Assembly (NCBI RefSeq): GCF_949987535.1 | Contig: NC_080081.1 | Span: forward strand, 40,836,428-40,900,427 | Reading direction: 5' to 3' | DNA: 64,000 nt | From: Balaenoptera acutorostrata | Lineage: Eukaryota; Chordata; Mammalia; Artiodactyla; Balaenopteridae | The notes under the pieces: generated by a model | What the model was told of the DNA's origin: nothing | Seen by the model: only the letters and a program-made list of their open reading frames with translations | Databases searched by the model: none | Made by a program: the position numbers and the translations under genes | Shown here: piece by piece, positions 21,433 through 32,340 of the stretch | Numbering within the stretch: the first letter of the stretch is position 1 | Layout of the letters: each line of letters starts with the position of its first letter

Positions 21433-24400
21433 GTGGTACAATTTTATTGAACATTACACATATTTTTCTAGTAGTGCTAATGTGGAAAATCTGCAAATTT
21501 AATCTCAGGGTAAGGCAAAGAAAAGAAAAAGAGCCAAGAATTCTATTCTCATATATTTAAACTATGTGTTTAAAGAATTGCAGAAAAACACTGACTGACT
21601 TTCTTTAGCTCCACTTTTAGTGTATAGCTTTATTAATATTTATAAGTTGTATTAGTGCCCTTTTTTCTAATAAAAAAAGTGAAACAGCTCTGAAAACCTA
21701 CATTAAACTAAGACTTCCACAATATATCTTTCTAAGACTAGGCAAACTTTGTAATGGCTTGAGATGTAAATAATTAAATGAACTGCATACTTTTTCTTTT
21801 AATATTTTTCTTGACAGTTTAATTATTTAATTAAATTGAAATACAAAGAAAGTAATATAGAAGTATGAATAATGCTGTATTGACTGCTTATTGTTTTATG
21901 AAGCTGTGTACTATATTTTTCATAGGATAAATTTTTAAAGCATTTTAATCCAGTTCTTGGGAAAGTGAACACGACAGAACTCTTCAGTTGCCTGTATAGA
22001 ATCAAATTCAAGTCTGTGGACTAAACTAATCAGTACCTAGGATCAATGATTACATTTTGTACTCGAGATGGACATTAGATTATAATACTTTAAATTTTAT
22101 GTAAACATAAAATAAAATCTAAAGATAAATTGCCTCACCAAGCATCATATTCAGTTATGTTACATATTAAATTACAATTCCTGGATCTGCATCATTTATC
22201 TGTCTTACAATAAACATACAATACATACAAGTATTATCCTTATTACCAGACAGCAGCATTAAATGGATTTTACTATCTGTATTTTCAGTTAAAAATGTAT
22301 ATTTCTTTTTGTGAGACTTCTTTTGTTCCCATTGAATAAGACTTCAATTTTTTCATCTGGAATATCAGGTGAGAAAGTAACCAAAAGAAGTCTATATAAC
22401 ATAACTCATGAAAACTTAAAATTGAAAAAGAAAAATATATTCAAAATGGTCAGACAAAATAGCATGCTGGAAGGAGTAGTAACGCTTTATGATGGATTAA
22501 AATATTTTGAGAAACTGCAGAAAAGAGTTACAAAAATGGCCTAATTAGCAAAATTATATTTTAAAATAATTTATTTGCTAGAATAACACATATTAAGAAC
22601 ACCTATCATACAATTGCTAGAAATCCTGTTTATTGCTCTAGCATTAAAGAATGTTGGTGCCACTATACTGAACACTAAGATACATTCTATATATATGTCT
22701 ACAAAATATCCATTTAGGAGGTAGGCTTTGTAGGATGCATGTGGCAAACCATTAACTTGCCATTATAATAAAAAAAAATATATAACCTATTAAAAATAAT
22801 TTCAAGTTTGAACTGTAAATGTAAAAATACTTATTTTCATAAATTCCAGGTGTATAATATCTGGTGTTTATTTGATCTGAAGATGACATTGGTAGTTTCA
22901 GGGAAGTTTTAATTAGGTTATTATTTATTACCGGGGCTAACTGAAAAGGTACCAGAACATATTTAATATGTGCAGTATATTTATTGACTAGAAAATTAAA
23001 TGTAAGAGTGGATTGTCAAGGAAGTTGTAGCATCTTCTACATGACCATGGACATTCTTAATCTAGAGATAATTCACTTTGTTTCTGCTTTTGATAAAGTT
23101 ATTAACAATATTCCCGTCATATTTATCTACTTACTCTTTTGTCAATTTCATAAACATTGAAAATTGTCACAGGCAACATTTCTTATTCCATGTAACCCTT
23201 CTTTATTAAACATGTAATGTAAAATCACCATTTTATAAATAGTAAGTAAACTCTTGGATTACATTTACTAAAAATATTTACTACATTACTCAGATCTAGC
23301 AATGTTGATTTTAATATTTCTTACAAAAGCTGTTTAATCGTATCCTAGAACATTTTTTTTCTTCTATACAGTTCATATTACTTATTTTTGGAAAATGGTC
23401 CTACAAATGCCTCCAAAATGGAATGATTTTATATCAGCAGACTAAAATAAAATTGAAGTTCTTCCTCTTTTCCAATTGAAAACAAATTCAAATAGTAGAT
23501 GTTTTATTTACATGAGATATGCTATAATTTAATGAGTCTGATTGCATTTTATTCTTTATACTAATCAGAGAAGACAATAGATAATATTTTGCCAAAAATA
23601 AATGTTTTTAATACAAATATCATTAAACTATAACATTCTGATAGAGATAATATCATATATATATTGGAAATTTATCAAATCTAGATGATTATCATACCTT
23701 TTCATTGAGTTTTTAAGATCATAAGAAAGCTTCAAATAACTCTTCTTTCTTTCCTGGGAAATAACATTTTTTTAAAAAATGAAATTGATTTGCTACTTTA
23801 TGCTGTCATATTTAATATTTTGGATAATTTTGAAACTGCTTAGTAACCCTTCATTTCTGACAAAATTACTGGCTCAGTTGCCACTATGCTGCATAAAGTA
23901 ATAAAATATAGATGGAATAATATTTAAATATCTGCATCTATTATGGGGAATTGCCTTCTGGAGTCATGCATTATTAAAAGTTTCTAACAAGTTATAATGG
24001 TTGTAAGATAATAGAATATCATGTATAATGAGTACTTTAAAAGATCATCTTACTGTGCTTGTCAAGGGCTTATAATGTAGATAATAGAGAAGTATAAAAA
24101 TATTAGGCATAAAGTTTCCCAAGTACCTAAGACATTAATTTTCTTCCTCATGCATCTTTTAAATAAATTAATGACTTTTTAAGAAATAATTAATTTCAAG
24201 CATATGAATTTACTTAATATCACACAAATAACCACCTTGTTAATCCCAAATATTTTAGCAAATTCAATTTAACTGATATATAAATAAATTAAATAAAAGT
24301 GTTTATTTATGTAATACAAGCTATGTTGATCACATTACTTTGAAATAGTTCAAAATAAATTTTAGGAAATTATCCTAATGAAGGATAAGGATAATCCTGA

Positions 24401-24570
24401 TTATCCTAATGAAGATCTCTTTTGATGATACAATTACAGGAAATATTTGGAAATATCCCTAACAAATGATCAAGTCACCATTGTTATCATTTCAGCATAG
24501 TGCAAAATGCACTGTATGATATATCATGCAATAGACACCTAAACTCAAAAAAAAAAAAGAAAAAATTTTA
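21433..24570. other. Unassigned AT-rich DNA
   Basis: Over 3 kb with no gene and no repeat that I can name. The largest frame (22311-22544, 77 codons) has no recognisable feature. A small direct repeat, ATTATCCTAATGAAG, occurs twice near 24368 and 24396. Confidence 0.6.
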
Positions 24571-24901
24571 AATACATTTATTTATTTTATTTATTTATTT
24601 TTGGCTGCATTGGGTCTTTGTTGCTGCACGTGGGCTTTCTCTAGTTGCAGTGAGCGGGGGCTACTCTTCATTGCGGTGCGCGGGCTTCTCATTGTGGTGG
24701 CTTCTTTTGTTGCAGAACATGGGCTCTCAGTGCACAGGCTTCAGTAGTTGTGGCTCACGGGCTCTAGAGAACAGGCTCAGTAGTTGTGGCCCATGGGCTT
24801 AGTTGCTCCGCGGTATGTGGGAGCATCCCAGACCAGTGCTCAAACCCATGCCCCCTGCATTGGCAGGAAGATTCTTAACCACTGTGGCACCAGGGAAGCC
24901 C
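24571..24901 (-). mobile_element. CHR-type SINE, antisense
   Basis: On the minus strand it reads GGGCTTCCCTGGTGCCACAG, box A-like TGGTGCCACAGTGGTTAAG, a box B-like GGGTTTGAGCACTGG, a CHR body and a tail of (AAATA)n, seen here as TTTATTTATTTTATTTATTT near 24577-24600. AAAAGAAAAAATTTT before it and AAAAGAAATTTT after it may be an imperfect target duplication. It is more diverged than the SINE at 10235. Confidence 0.9.
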
Positions 24902-25162
24902 TAAAAGAAATTTTGATGTACACCATACCTACCTAATAGATTTCACACATATCTCCAGTAAGAATGTATTTTTGTCATCTTAAATTACACACTACATTAA
25001 CGAATGTTCAGTTGTCTGACTTAAGTGTTTGATTTACATAAGAATAAATTTTATATTATTTAAAACAGAGATTTTGAGCTCCCTTTTATTTTTGCTGAAT
25101 ACTTTTTAAATGACATTGTAACAATTTTCTTGAGTTTAAATTATTTCTCAGGATATGTGTTT

Positions 25163-25287
25163 GGCAGCAGCTCGCCTGGGAACTGGTTAGAAATGAGAAT
25201 CACATTTCAGACCTAGTGGATCAGAATCTGCATTTTTACAAGATTCCCAAGTGATTCCTAGGCACATTAAAATCTGAGAAGCCATTC
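25163..25287 (+). repeat. MER5-type hAT (Charlie) MITE fragment
   Basis: GATCAGAATCTGCATTTTTA, CAAGATTCCCAAGTGATTCC and the end CACATTAAAATCTGAGAAGC match the right half of MER5A. The left inverted repeat is missing or unrecognisable. Confidence 0.7.
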
Positions 25288-25289
25288 TG

Positions 25290-26350
25290 GTTGTAGAAGT
25301 TGAGGTAGGAAGATCCTGAACTTACCTTCTCCTGTAGACACACAAATCTACAGCTATATGTGGAACAATTTCCTCTGGAATAAAACCTGAAATCTGGCAG
25401 AGCAACCCTGTCACACTGGGCAAACAAAAGGGAAACCACATCAAAGTAGGCAGGAAATCTCACTATAAACTCCACTGTAGCATGGTGACCCACAGTCAGG
25501 AGGCAGCTCAAAATCTGGAGATTTTCCCTGAGGAGTGAAGTGTTCATACCCCACATTGGGCACACCAACTTTTAAAACCAACAACTGAGAGATGAGCCTC
25601 CCAAACATCTGGCTTTGAAAACCAATGGGCTCCTGCCCAGGATACATAATTGGCTATGGTGAACTGAATAACTCAATATAGACACCTGCCTCAGGGTGCA
25701 GAGTAGAAGCAGCCCTTTGAAAATTGCTTACACTTTATGGGAAAGAGAATCATTTCCTAATTTTAAAACATTGATCTAAGGGGGAGGGATCTGCTGAGAT
25801 CGAGGCTGGTGGGTATCATTTCCTGCTCTCTCTCTGCCTTCCTAAAGCCAGCAGGTGTTATCTTTCTTTTTGTTGTTTTTTTTCCTTTCTCAAGGGTGCC
25901 GTCTTTATGCTCCAGCCAGTGGGCATTTTCTTCTTTGCTCTTTCTGCCCTGTGAAAACTGGCGTGCATCATCTTTTTTTCTCCCTTTTTCTTCTTTTCTT
26001 TTTCTTTTTCTTTTCTTTCTTTTTCTTCTTTTCTTTTTTTTTTCTTTCCATTTTTTCTTTTCTTTTTCTATTTTTTCCCTTTTTTTAGTGAGTGCCATCT
26101 TTGCGCTCCCCTCTGCCACACTCCAGAACACCAGTACCTCCCAGAGACTGGCTTCTACACGTGTCTGGTGCCCTGGTTTTCACATTTAATAACCTGGTTT
26201 TGGCAGCTGTCCCCTGGGGGATGCCCCTTGATTGCCTGGCTCTAGAGGCCAGGGGGCTTGCTTTCCTGGGTTCCATGTGACTATAATAATCCAAGAGAGA
26301 AAGTTCTTGTCAGACTCTCATTTCCAGAGCACTGCTCAGGTAGCAGACTG
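25290..26350 (+). repeat. Old L1M 5' leader-like sequence with an internal pyrimidine tract
   Basis: The segment starts with a GGAAGATCCTGAACTTACCT-type opening and continues ATCTACAGCTATATGTGGAA, as in leaders of old mammalian L1s. No ORF1 follows. A long T/C tract sits inside it (25866-26087). The identification is by resemblance only. Confidence 0.4.
25866..26087 (+). repeat. Polypyrimidine (T/C) low-complexity tract
   Basis: Dominated by TTTCTTTTTC-type units, with a short non-repetitive island at about 25893-25972. Frames through it (poly-Phe/Ser/Leu one way, poly-Lys/Glu/Arg the other) are composition artefacts. Confidence 0.85.
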
Positions 26351-27003
26351 ATACACCTCGAGTCTTTCTGAGAAAGAGGCCTAAAATCTGATGAGTACAG
26401 ATGTAAAGATATTTTTTTACTGATTATCATGGATATTTTCTCCCTGACATAGTTTAGCACTTTTCTTGCTTATGCTTTGGTGCCCCAAGGACACTGCATT
26501 TATTGAGTTCCAATGTTAGTATAGGGAACTCTAAATGAGAACAAGATTTATTCTCTACATTGAAGTCCTAAATCGGTGTTCTCAACCATGGTTTGTCGCT
26601 CAAAATAAATTTTGGACTTTCTTATTTACAAAAAGAATAAGCAGGCCCCACCCAGAATGAATTAGTTAAATATAGTTTGAGGAAAAATACAGATGTCAGT
26701 ATTTTCAAAATGCTGTAAGGATGACTGGAGTCAAGTGATGTTTTAGGGCATGGAAAACACGGAGCATATTTACTAATAATCTGGATCCCACAACTTTCTT
26801 GGTTAAAGATGGCCTCAGGAATACTGTGGGCAGTATAGAACAAACATATGTGGTGAATTCAAGGGGTCACTAAAACCCAACTAGACCAAAACATATTTTC
26901 AACTTTTTGTCAGAGCAAGAGCACCAGAAACATATAGTTTAAGATCTATTTTATAATGCATTTGCTATGTAGATAGAAATGTAAATTTACCAGCTAGATA
27001 TAT
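26351..27003. other. Unassigned DNA, possible MER5-like remnant
   Basis: GGTGTTCTCAACCATGG near 26575 and GCAGGCCCCACCCAGAATG near 26641 faintly resemble the left part of a MER5-like hAT MITE. No gene is seen. Confidence 0.35.

Positions 27004-27077
<74 letters not shown>
27004..27077 (+). repeat. Compound microsatellite (GATA)n(GT)n
   Basis: About ten GATA units (27004-27042) run directly into about seventeen GT units (27043-27077). It is likely to be length-polymorphic. Confidence 0.97.
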
Positions 27078-27078
<1 letters not shown>

Positions 27079-27569
27079 TAAGGAGTCCTTAATGAGAATG
27101 TCTGATATATAGTCATATAGATACTTAAAACATGTCAGTCTATTTATTTCCACAGACACTTCTAAGAGTTGAGACATATAATGTAATAAGTCCTGACAAA
27201 TTTTGATTATGTATGGGTGAAAAAATTAAAATTGATTCATGGAAACATAAAATGAGTGATTTCAGGTGGACAGAAGAAGCTTCAGAGTGGGAAAATAAAG
27301 AATATCAATGATGGAAAGGAAGTATCTACTAAAAAATTTGGAGGGGACAGACGTAGATAAAGAAAAATTTTGTCCATCCCAAATTTTACTTAAAACAAAT
27401 TCTGATTCCCAAGTAAGAAATATACAGAATTTTTCATTACAAATGACAGTATTTGTCCTCCAAAATTATAATTGTCTATTACATCCTTCAACATAGGCTT
27501 TTTATAGTGGTCTGTCATGTAATTTTGTAATCAAATCCAACTTGGTGTTTTCATGAATTGTGGCAGTAA
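27078..27569. other. Unassigned AT-rich DNA
   Basis: No gene and no repeat that I can name. The 62-codon frame at 27308-27496 has no recognisable feature. Confidence 0.5.
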
Positions 27570-27905
27570 TAATGGCAATGAGTTAACATTTACTGAATGT
27601 GAATATTATGTTCCTGAAAGTGTGCTATAAGTTAATACAAGTAAATCTAACAGTGGGTCTTACACATGGTAAGCAGTCAACATATGTCAGCTGCTGCTGC
27701 TACTGCAACTACCACTACCACCACTATTACTGTTAGTACTATTTAATCCTCAAAACAATCCTGTGAAATATGTATTATTCTTACAATATTTTATGTAACA
27801 GAATGTGAGATTCAGAAAGGTTAAATAACTTGTGCAATATCGCCCAATTCTGAAGTGAAGGAGGAGTATTTTCACTTATAATTATCTGATTCCAGAGCCT
27901 AAATT
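27570..27905 (+). repeat. MIR element(s)
   Basis: MIR blocks appear in order: GAGTTAACATTTACTGAATG, ATTTAATCCTCAAAACAATC, GAGATTCAGAAAGGTTAAAT, AACTTGTGCAATATCGCCC and TGATTCCAGAGCC. A middle part (about 27640-27740: GTAAGCAGTCAACATATG, then a GCT/ACC-rich run) looks like a second MIR/L2 3' end with a short triplet repeat, so two elements may be merged. Confidence 0.75.
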
Positions 27906-28364
27906 TATAATATGTATGAAATTATATTCCTCAACTTCTATCATAATATGTCTTCTAATCAAGGGCACAATAAATTCAAAGAAAAATACACTCAAATTAT
28001 AAATGTTATATTATCAACCCTCTGTAAATTTTCATCCCCTGCTCTCACTAAAAACTATTAATTGTCCAGATCAAATAGATTCCTTTTGCATTACAAAATA
28101 GAAATTTAATAAAAGCAAAAATCTTTTTATAAGTAATGACTATAGTCTAAAATCAAAGGTTGAAATTGTAGCATTTATTTTACACCACATGATATTGTTT
28201 CTATCAAAAATATTACCCATATTCTTTCATTTCCTATTGTTTGGAATAACATTTCTCACATTAATGGAACGTTATTAGCTTTTGGATGGATAGAAGGGAA
28301 AAATATTATTGGATTAGGTCACATAAATCTACCTTTAATACATTGGATTAAAAAAGAAACACTT
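27906..28364. other. Unassigned AT-rich DNA
   Basis: No gene and no repeat that I can name. Confidence 0.5.
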
Positions 28365-31212
28365 CAAGGAGGAGTGATGCAAGCAAGATAGCAAAATAGG
28401 AAATTACCAACTGAATTCTAAAGAAATAAAAATATATGAACAGACCTATGAAGAGTAAGAGATTGAAACAGTAATTTAAAAAAAACTCCCAACTAAGAGT
28501 TCAGAGACTGATCATTTCAATGGAGAGTTCTACCAAACACTTAAAGAAGAATTAACATCAATCCTCCTCAAACTTTTCCAAAGAATATAAGACAAAAGAA
28601 CACTCCCCAACTCATTCTATGAGGTCAGCTTTACCCTAATATCAAAGCTAGACAAAGAAACAACAGGAAAAAAATTTACAGACCAATATCCCTGATAAAT
28701 ATTGATGTAAAATTTTTCAAAAAATACTAGCAAAACAAATTAACAGCACATTAACATCATTATACACCATAATCAAATTAGATTTATACCTGGATTGGAT
28801 TTATACCATGCAAGCATGGCTCAATATAGGAAAATCAATTAATGTAATATGTCACATTAACAGAATCTAGGGTAAGAAACCACATAATTATCTCAATTGA
28901 TTCTGAAAAAAACATTTGACAAAATTCAACATACTTTAGGATAAAAAATTCAAGAAACTGGTAATAGAAGGAAATTCAGTATATAAATGCTTATATACGA
29001 GAAGCCCTCAGCTAACATCATATCCAATGATGAAAGACTAAAAGTTTTTTTCTAAGATTGGGAAGAAAACAAGGTTTCCCATTTGTACCATTTCTAATCA
29101 ATATAGTATTAGAAATCCTAGCCAGAAATATTTGACAAGAAAAAAAAAAATCCAAACTAGAAAGAAACAAGTAAAATTATCTCTCTTGGCAGATGACATG
29201 ATCTTGTACTTACAAAACCCTACAGATCCCACACAAACACTCACGAACTGTTAAACCTAATAAATGATTTTGGCAGTTTGAGGATACAAATCAACAACTA
29301 ATAAAAATTAGTTGTGTTTTTATATACTAACAGTGACCAATCTGGAAAATAAATTTTTAAAAACCCATTTACAATATTACGGACAAGAATAAAATACTTA
29401 AGAATAAACTTAACCAAGGAGGCAAAAGAACAAAATAAAAAGGCAACCCACAGAATGGGAGAAAATATTTGCAAATAATGTGACACACGAGAGATTAATC
29501 TCTAAAATTTATAAACAGCTTAAGCAGCTCAATATCAAAAAACAAATCAATCAAAAAATGGATTGACCTAAATAGACATTTCTCCAAAGAAGACATACAG
29601 ATGGCCAAGAGGCACATGAAAATATGCTCAACATTGCTAATTATTAGAGAAATGCAAATCAAAACTACAATGAGATATCACCTCATATTTGTCATAATAG
29701 CCACCATCAAAAAGTCTACAAAAAATAAATGCTGGAGAGGGTGCAGAGAAAAGGGCACCTTCCTACACTGTTGGGAATGTAAATTGGTACAGCCACTATG
29801 GAGAACAGTATGCAGGTTCCTCAAAAAACTAAAAATTGAGCTACCATATGACCCAGCAATCCCACTGCTGGGCATATATCTGGAGAAAAACATGGTTTGA
29901 AAGGATACCTGCCCCCCTATGATCATTGCAACGCTGTTTACAGTAGTCAAGACATGAAAGCAACCTAAATGTCTATCGACAGATGAATGGATAAAGAACA
30001 TGTGATATATATATACAATGGAATGTTACCATTTGCAGCAACATGGATGGACCTGGAGATTATCATACTAAGTGGAGTAAGCCAGACAGAGAAAGACAAA
30101 TATCATATGATAATGCTTATATGTGGGATCTTTAAAAAAGTGATACAAATGTCCTTAATGTCCTTATGTACAAAACAGAAACAGACTCACAGACTTCAAA
30201 AGCAAACTTATGGATACCAAAGGGGAAATGTGGGTGGGGGGGGGAGGAATAAATTGGGAGTTGGGATTAACATATGCACACTACTATGTTTAAAATAACC
30301 AACAAGGATCTACTGTATAGCACAGGGAACTCTGCTCATTATTCTGTAATAACCTAAATGGGAAAAGAATTTCATAAAGAACAGATACATGTGTACTTAA
30401 TCACTTTGCTGTACACCTGAAACTGATACAACATTGCTAATAAACTATAATCCAATATGAAATAAAAATTTTTAAAAAAGAGGCAAAAGACTTGTACACT
30501 GAAAATGGAAAACATTGCTCAAAGAAATCAAGGAAGATATAAATAAATGAAAAAGCATTCCATATTCATGGGTTGGAAGAATTAATATTGTTAAAATGCC
30601 CATACTGCCCAAAGTGATTTACAGATTCAATGCAATCTCTATGTAAACCCTAGAGCATTTTTTGCAAATATGGAAAAATCCATCCTAAAATTCATATAAA
30701 AAGTCAAGGGACCTAAATATCTAAAACAATCTTCCAACAAAGTTGGAAGACTCACATACCTGATTTCAAAATATAAAACAAAGCAGCTGTAATCACAATG
30801 GTGTGATACTAGCATAAAGGCAGGCATATAGAGGAATGGAACAGAATAGAGAGCCCAGAAACAAATTCTTGTGTATATAGTCAAATTATCTTCAACAAAG
30901 TTGCCAATACTACCCAATGATAAATGGAATATTTTCAAAATATAATGTTGGGAAAACTGGATATCCACAAACGAAAGAATAAAGTTGGATCCTTACCTTA
31001 CTCTACATATAAAAATCAACTCAAACTATTTTAATGGCCTAAATATAAGATCTAAAATGGAAAAATCCTTGAAAAAAACATAGCAGAAAATCTTCAGGAC
31101 ATTGTATTTGATGATGATTCTTGGATGTGACATCAATGGCACAGTCAGCAAACCAAAAATAGACAAATGGGAGTAGAGCAAACTTAAAAACTCAGTACAC
31201 CAAAGAAAACAA
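28365..31212 (+). mobile_element. Old LINE-1 (ORF2 part), sense, split by a younger L1
   Basis: Sense L1 ORF2 sequence runs from 28415 (before the RT domain) through an RT motif that still reads LADD (about 29186-29197) to 29429. It resumes at 30480 (GGCAAAAGACTTGTACACTG) and ends at about 31212 in AAAGAAAACAATT. Many stops and frameshifts are present. The old element lacks a 3'UTR because the next block replaces it. Confidence 0.85.
29430..30479 (+). mobile_element. Younger 5'-truncated LINE-1 nested in the old L1
   Basis: Sense ORF2 C-terminal domain, 3'UTR and A-rich tail. The 11-bp duplication GAGGCAAAAGA (29419-29429 and 30480-30490) brackets it exactly. The frame at 29601-29900 gives the ORF2 C-terminal region, including the [11 protein letters not shown] segment. 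A G9 run sits at about 30236-30244. A small internal deletion removes the AATATTACTCAGCCATAA segment near 30030. The 5' truncation lies within the ORF2 C-terminal part. Confidence 0.92.
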
Positions 31213-31908
31213 TTAGGGGCAGAATCAAGATGGCAGAGTGGGAGGATGCGGAGTTCACATCTCACCACAACTAGGGCACCTCCCAGGCACTGGTGGGGGA
31301 CTCGACACCCAAGGGGATGGGAGGAACCCCTGAGCGAGTGGGTAGGACATGGGGGAGGAGCGAGAGGGGAGGAGAGGTGGAGGCCAGATGAGACAGGCAT
31401 CCCTGAGGGGTAGCTGGGGTAAGGGAGATGTTCCAATGCCTGGAGGGATCCTCGGGAGTTTGGAGGATCGGGGGAAAGGCAGCTAGCATGTCTCACACCC
31501 ACGCAGACCTCTGGGAGCCTGCTGGGCTCCTGGGCATTGTCCCCAGCTTTCCAGAGCACCCTCCAACTGCATGGGCCCTAGGGGCATAGGAAGGAAGGAG
31601 GGGCAAATTAGAGGAGAGGTGATGGGGAAGGACCACTGGGATCAGAGGATTGGGGAGGTAAGCATGGCTAGTGTTTCCCGCCCACCCACTTGGGCCCCGA
31701 GAAGCAGCTGAGGTCCCAGGCCTGATCATCCACACTCTGAGGCCAGAGGCACTCCAGGGTCCCTCCGGCCACGCTGAGCCTAAGCTCCGCCCCCCAAACA
31801 CCCAGGGCATTTTCCAGCAGTGTGGGTCCTAAGCATAGGCCCCACCCTCACCTAATTACCACCTCTGCCTAATCCCTGCCTTCACCTAACGTCCCCCACA
31901 ATCAAGAC
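31213..31908 (+). repeat. GC-rich orphan L1 5' leader-like block
   Basis: Starts AGGGGCAGAATCAAGATGGC, an L1-type 5' terminus, and stays GC-rich for about 700 bases in an otherwise AT-rich region. It ends abruptly at 31908, where an antisense L1 3' end begins with a T-run. No ORF1 follows. The frames seen here (for example 31026-31559 and 31493-31810, minus strand) reflect the composition. Alternatively it could be part of a different retroelement. Confidence 0.45.
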
Positions 31909-32009
31909 TTTTTTTTTTAAACATCTTTATTGGAGTATAATTATTTTACAGTGGTGTGTTAGTTTCTGCTTTATAACAAAGTGAATCAGCTATACATATA
32001 CATATAGAA
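31909..32009 (-). mobile_element. Very short antisense L1 3' end
   Basis: A T-run, then AACATCTTTATTGGAGTATA and GTGTTAGTTTCTGCTTTATA, the standard 3' terminus of the young L1 in this window. Only about 100 bases are present. Confidence 0.8.
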
Positions 32010-32340
32010 TTTGTTTTATGTTATCTTCTAAAAGTTATATAATTTTGCACTTTACATTTAGGTCTAGGTCCATTTTGATTTAATTTTGTGAAAGATGTAA
32101 GGTCTGTGTCTAGATTTTGTTTTTATACTTGTGGATGTCCACTTGTTCCAGCACCACTTGTTGAAGAGACTATCTTTGCTCCATCATATTGCCTATAATC
32201 CTTTGTCAAAGATCAGTTTACAGTATTTGTGTGGGACTATTTATGGGCTCTCTATTCCGTTCCATTTATTTATTTGTCTATTCTTTCACCAGTAATACAT
32301 TGTCTTTATTACTGTAATGTTGTAGTAAGCACTGTAACAG
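32010..32340 (-). mobile_element. Old L1M ORF2 fragment, antisense
   Basis: CACTTGTTCCAGCACCACTT, GAAGAGACTATCTTTGCTCC and CTCTATTCCGTTCCATTTAT are the antisense of a segment in the 3' half of L1 ORF2, in an old, diverged form. Confidence 0.75.

Noticed and set aside
25763..26189. Overlapping frames rich in Lys/Glu/Arg (minus) or Phe/Ser/Leu (plus)
   Set aside because: Both read the polypyrimidine tract. They are low-complexity with no conserved feature.
27004..27077. Regularly spaced repeats that might suggest an array
   Set aside because: They are pure GATA and GT microsatellites. There is no spacer-repeat structure, and CRISPR arrays are not expected in a mammalian genome.
31026..31810. 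Minus-strand frames of 177 and 105 codons rich in Pro, Ser and Gly
   Set aside because: GC-rich L1-like leader DNA has few stop codons in all frames. There is no exon-like context and no known domain.
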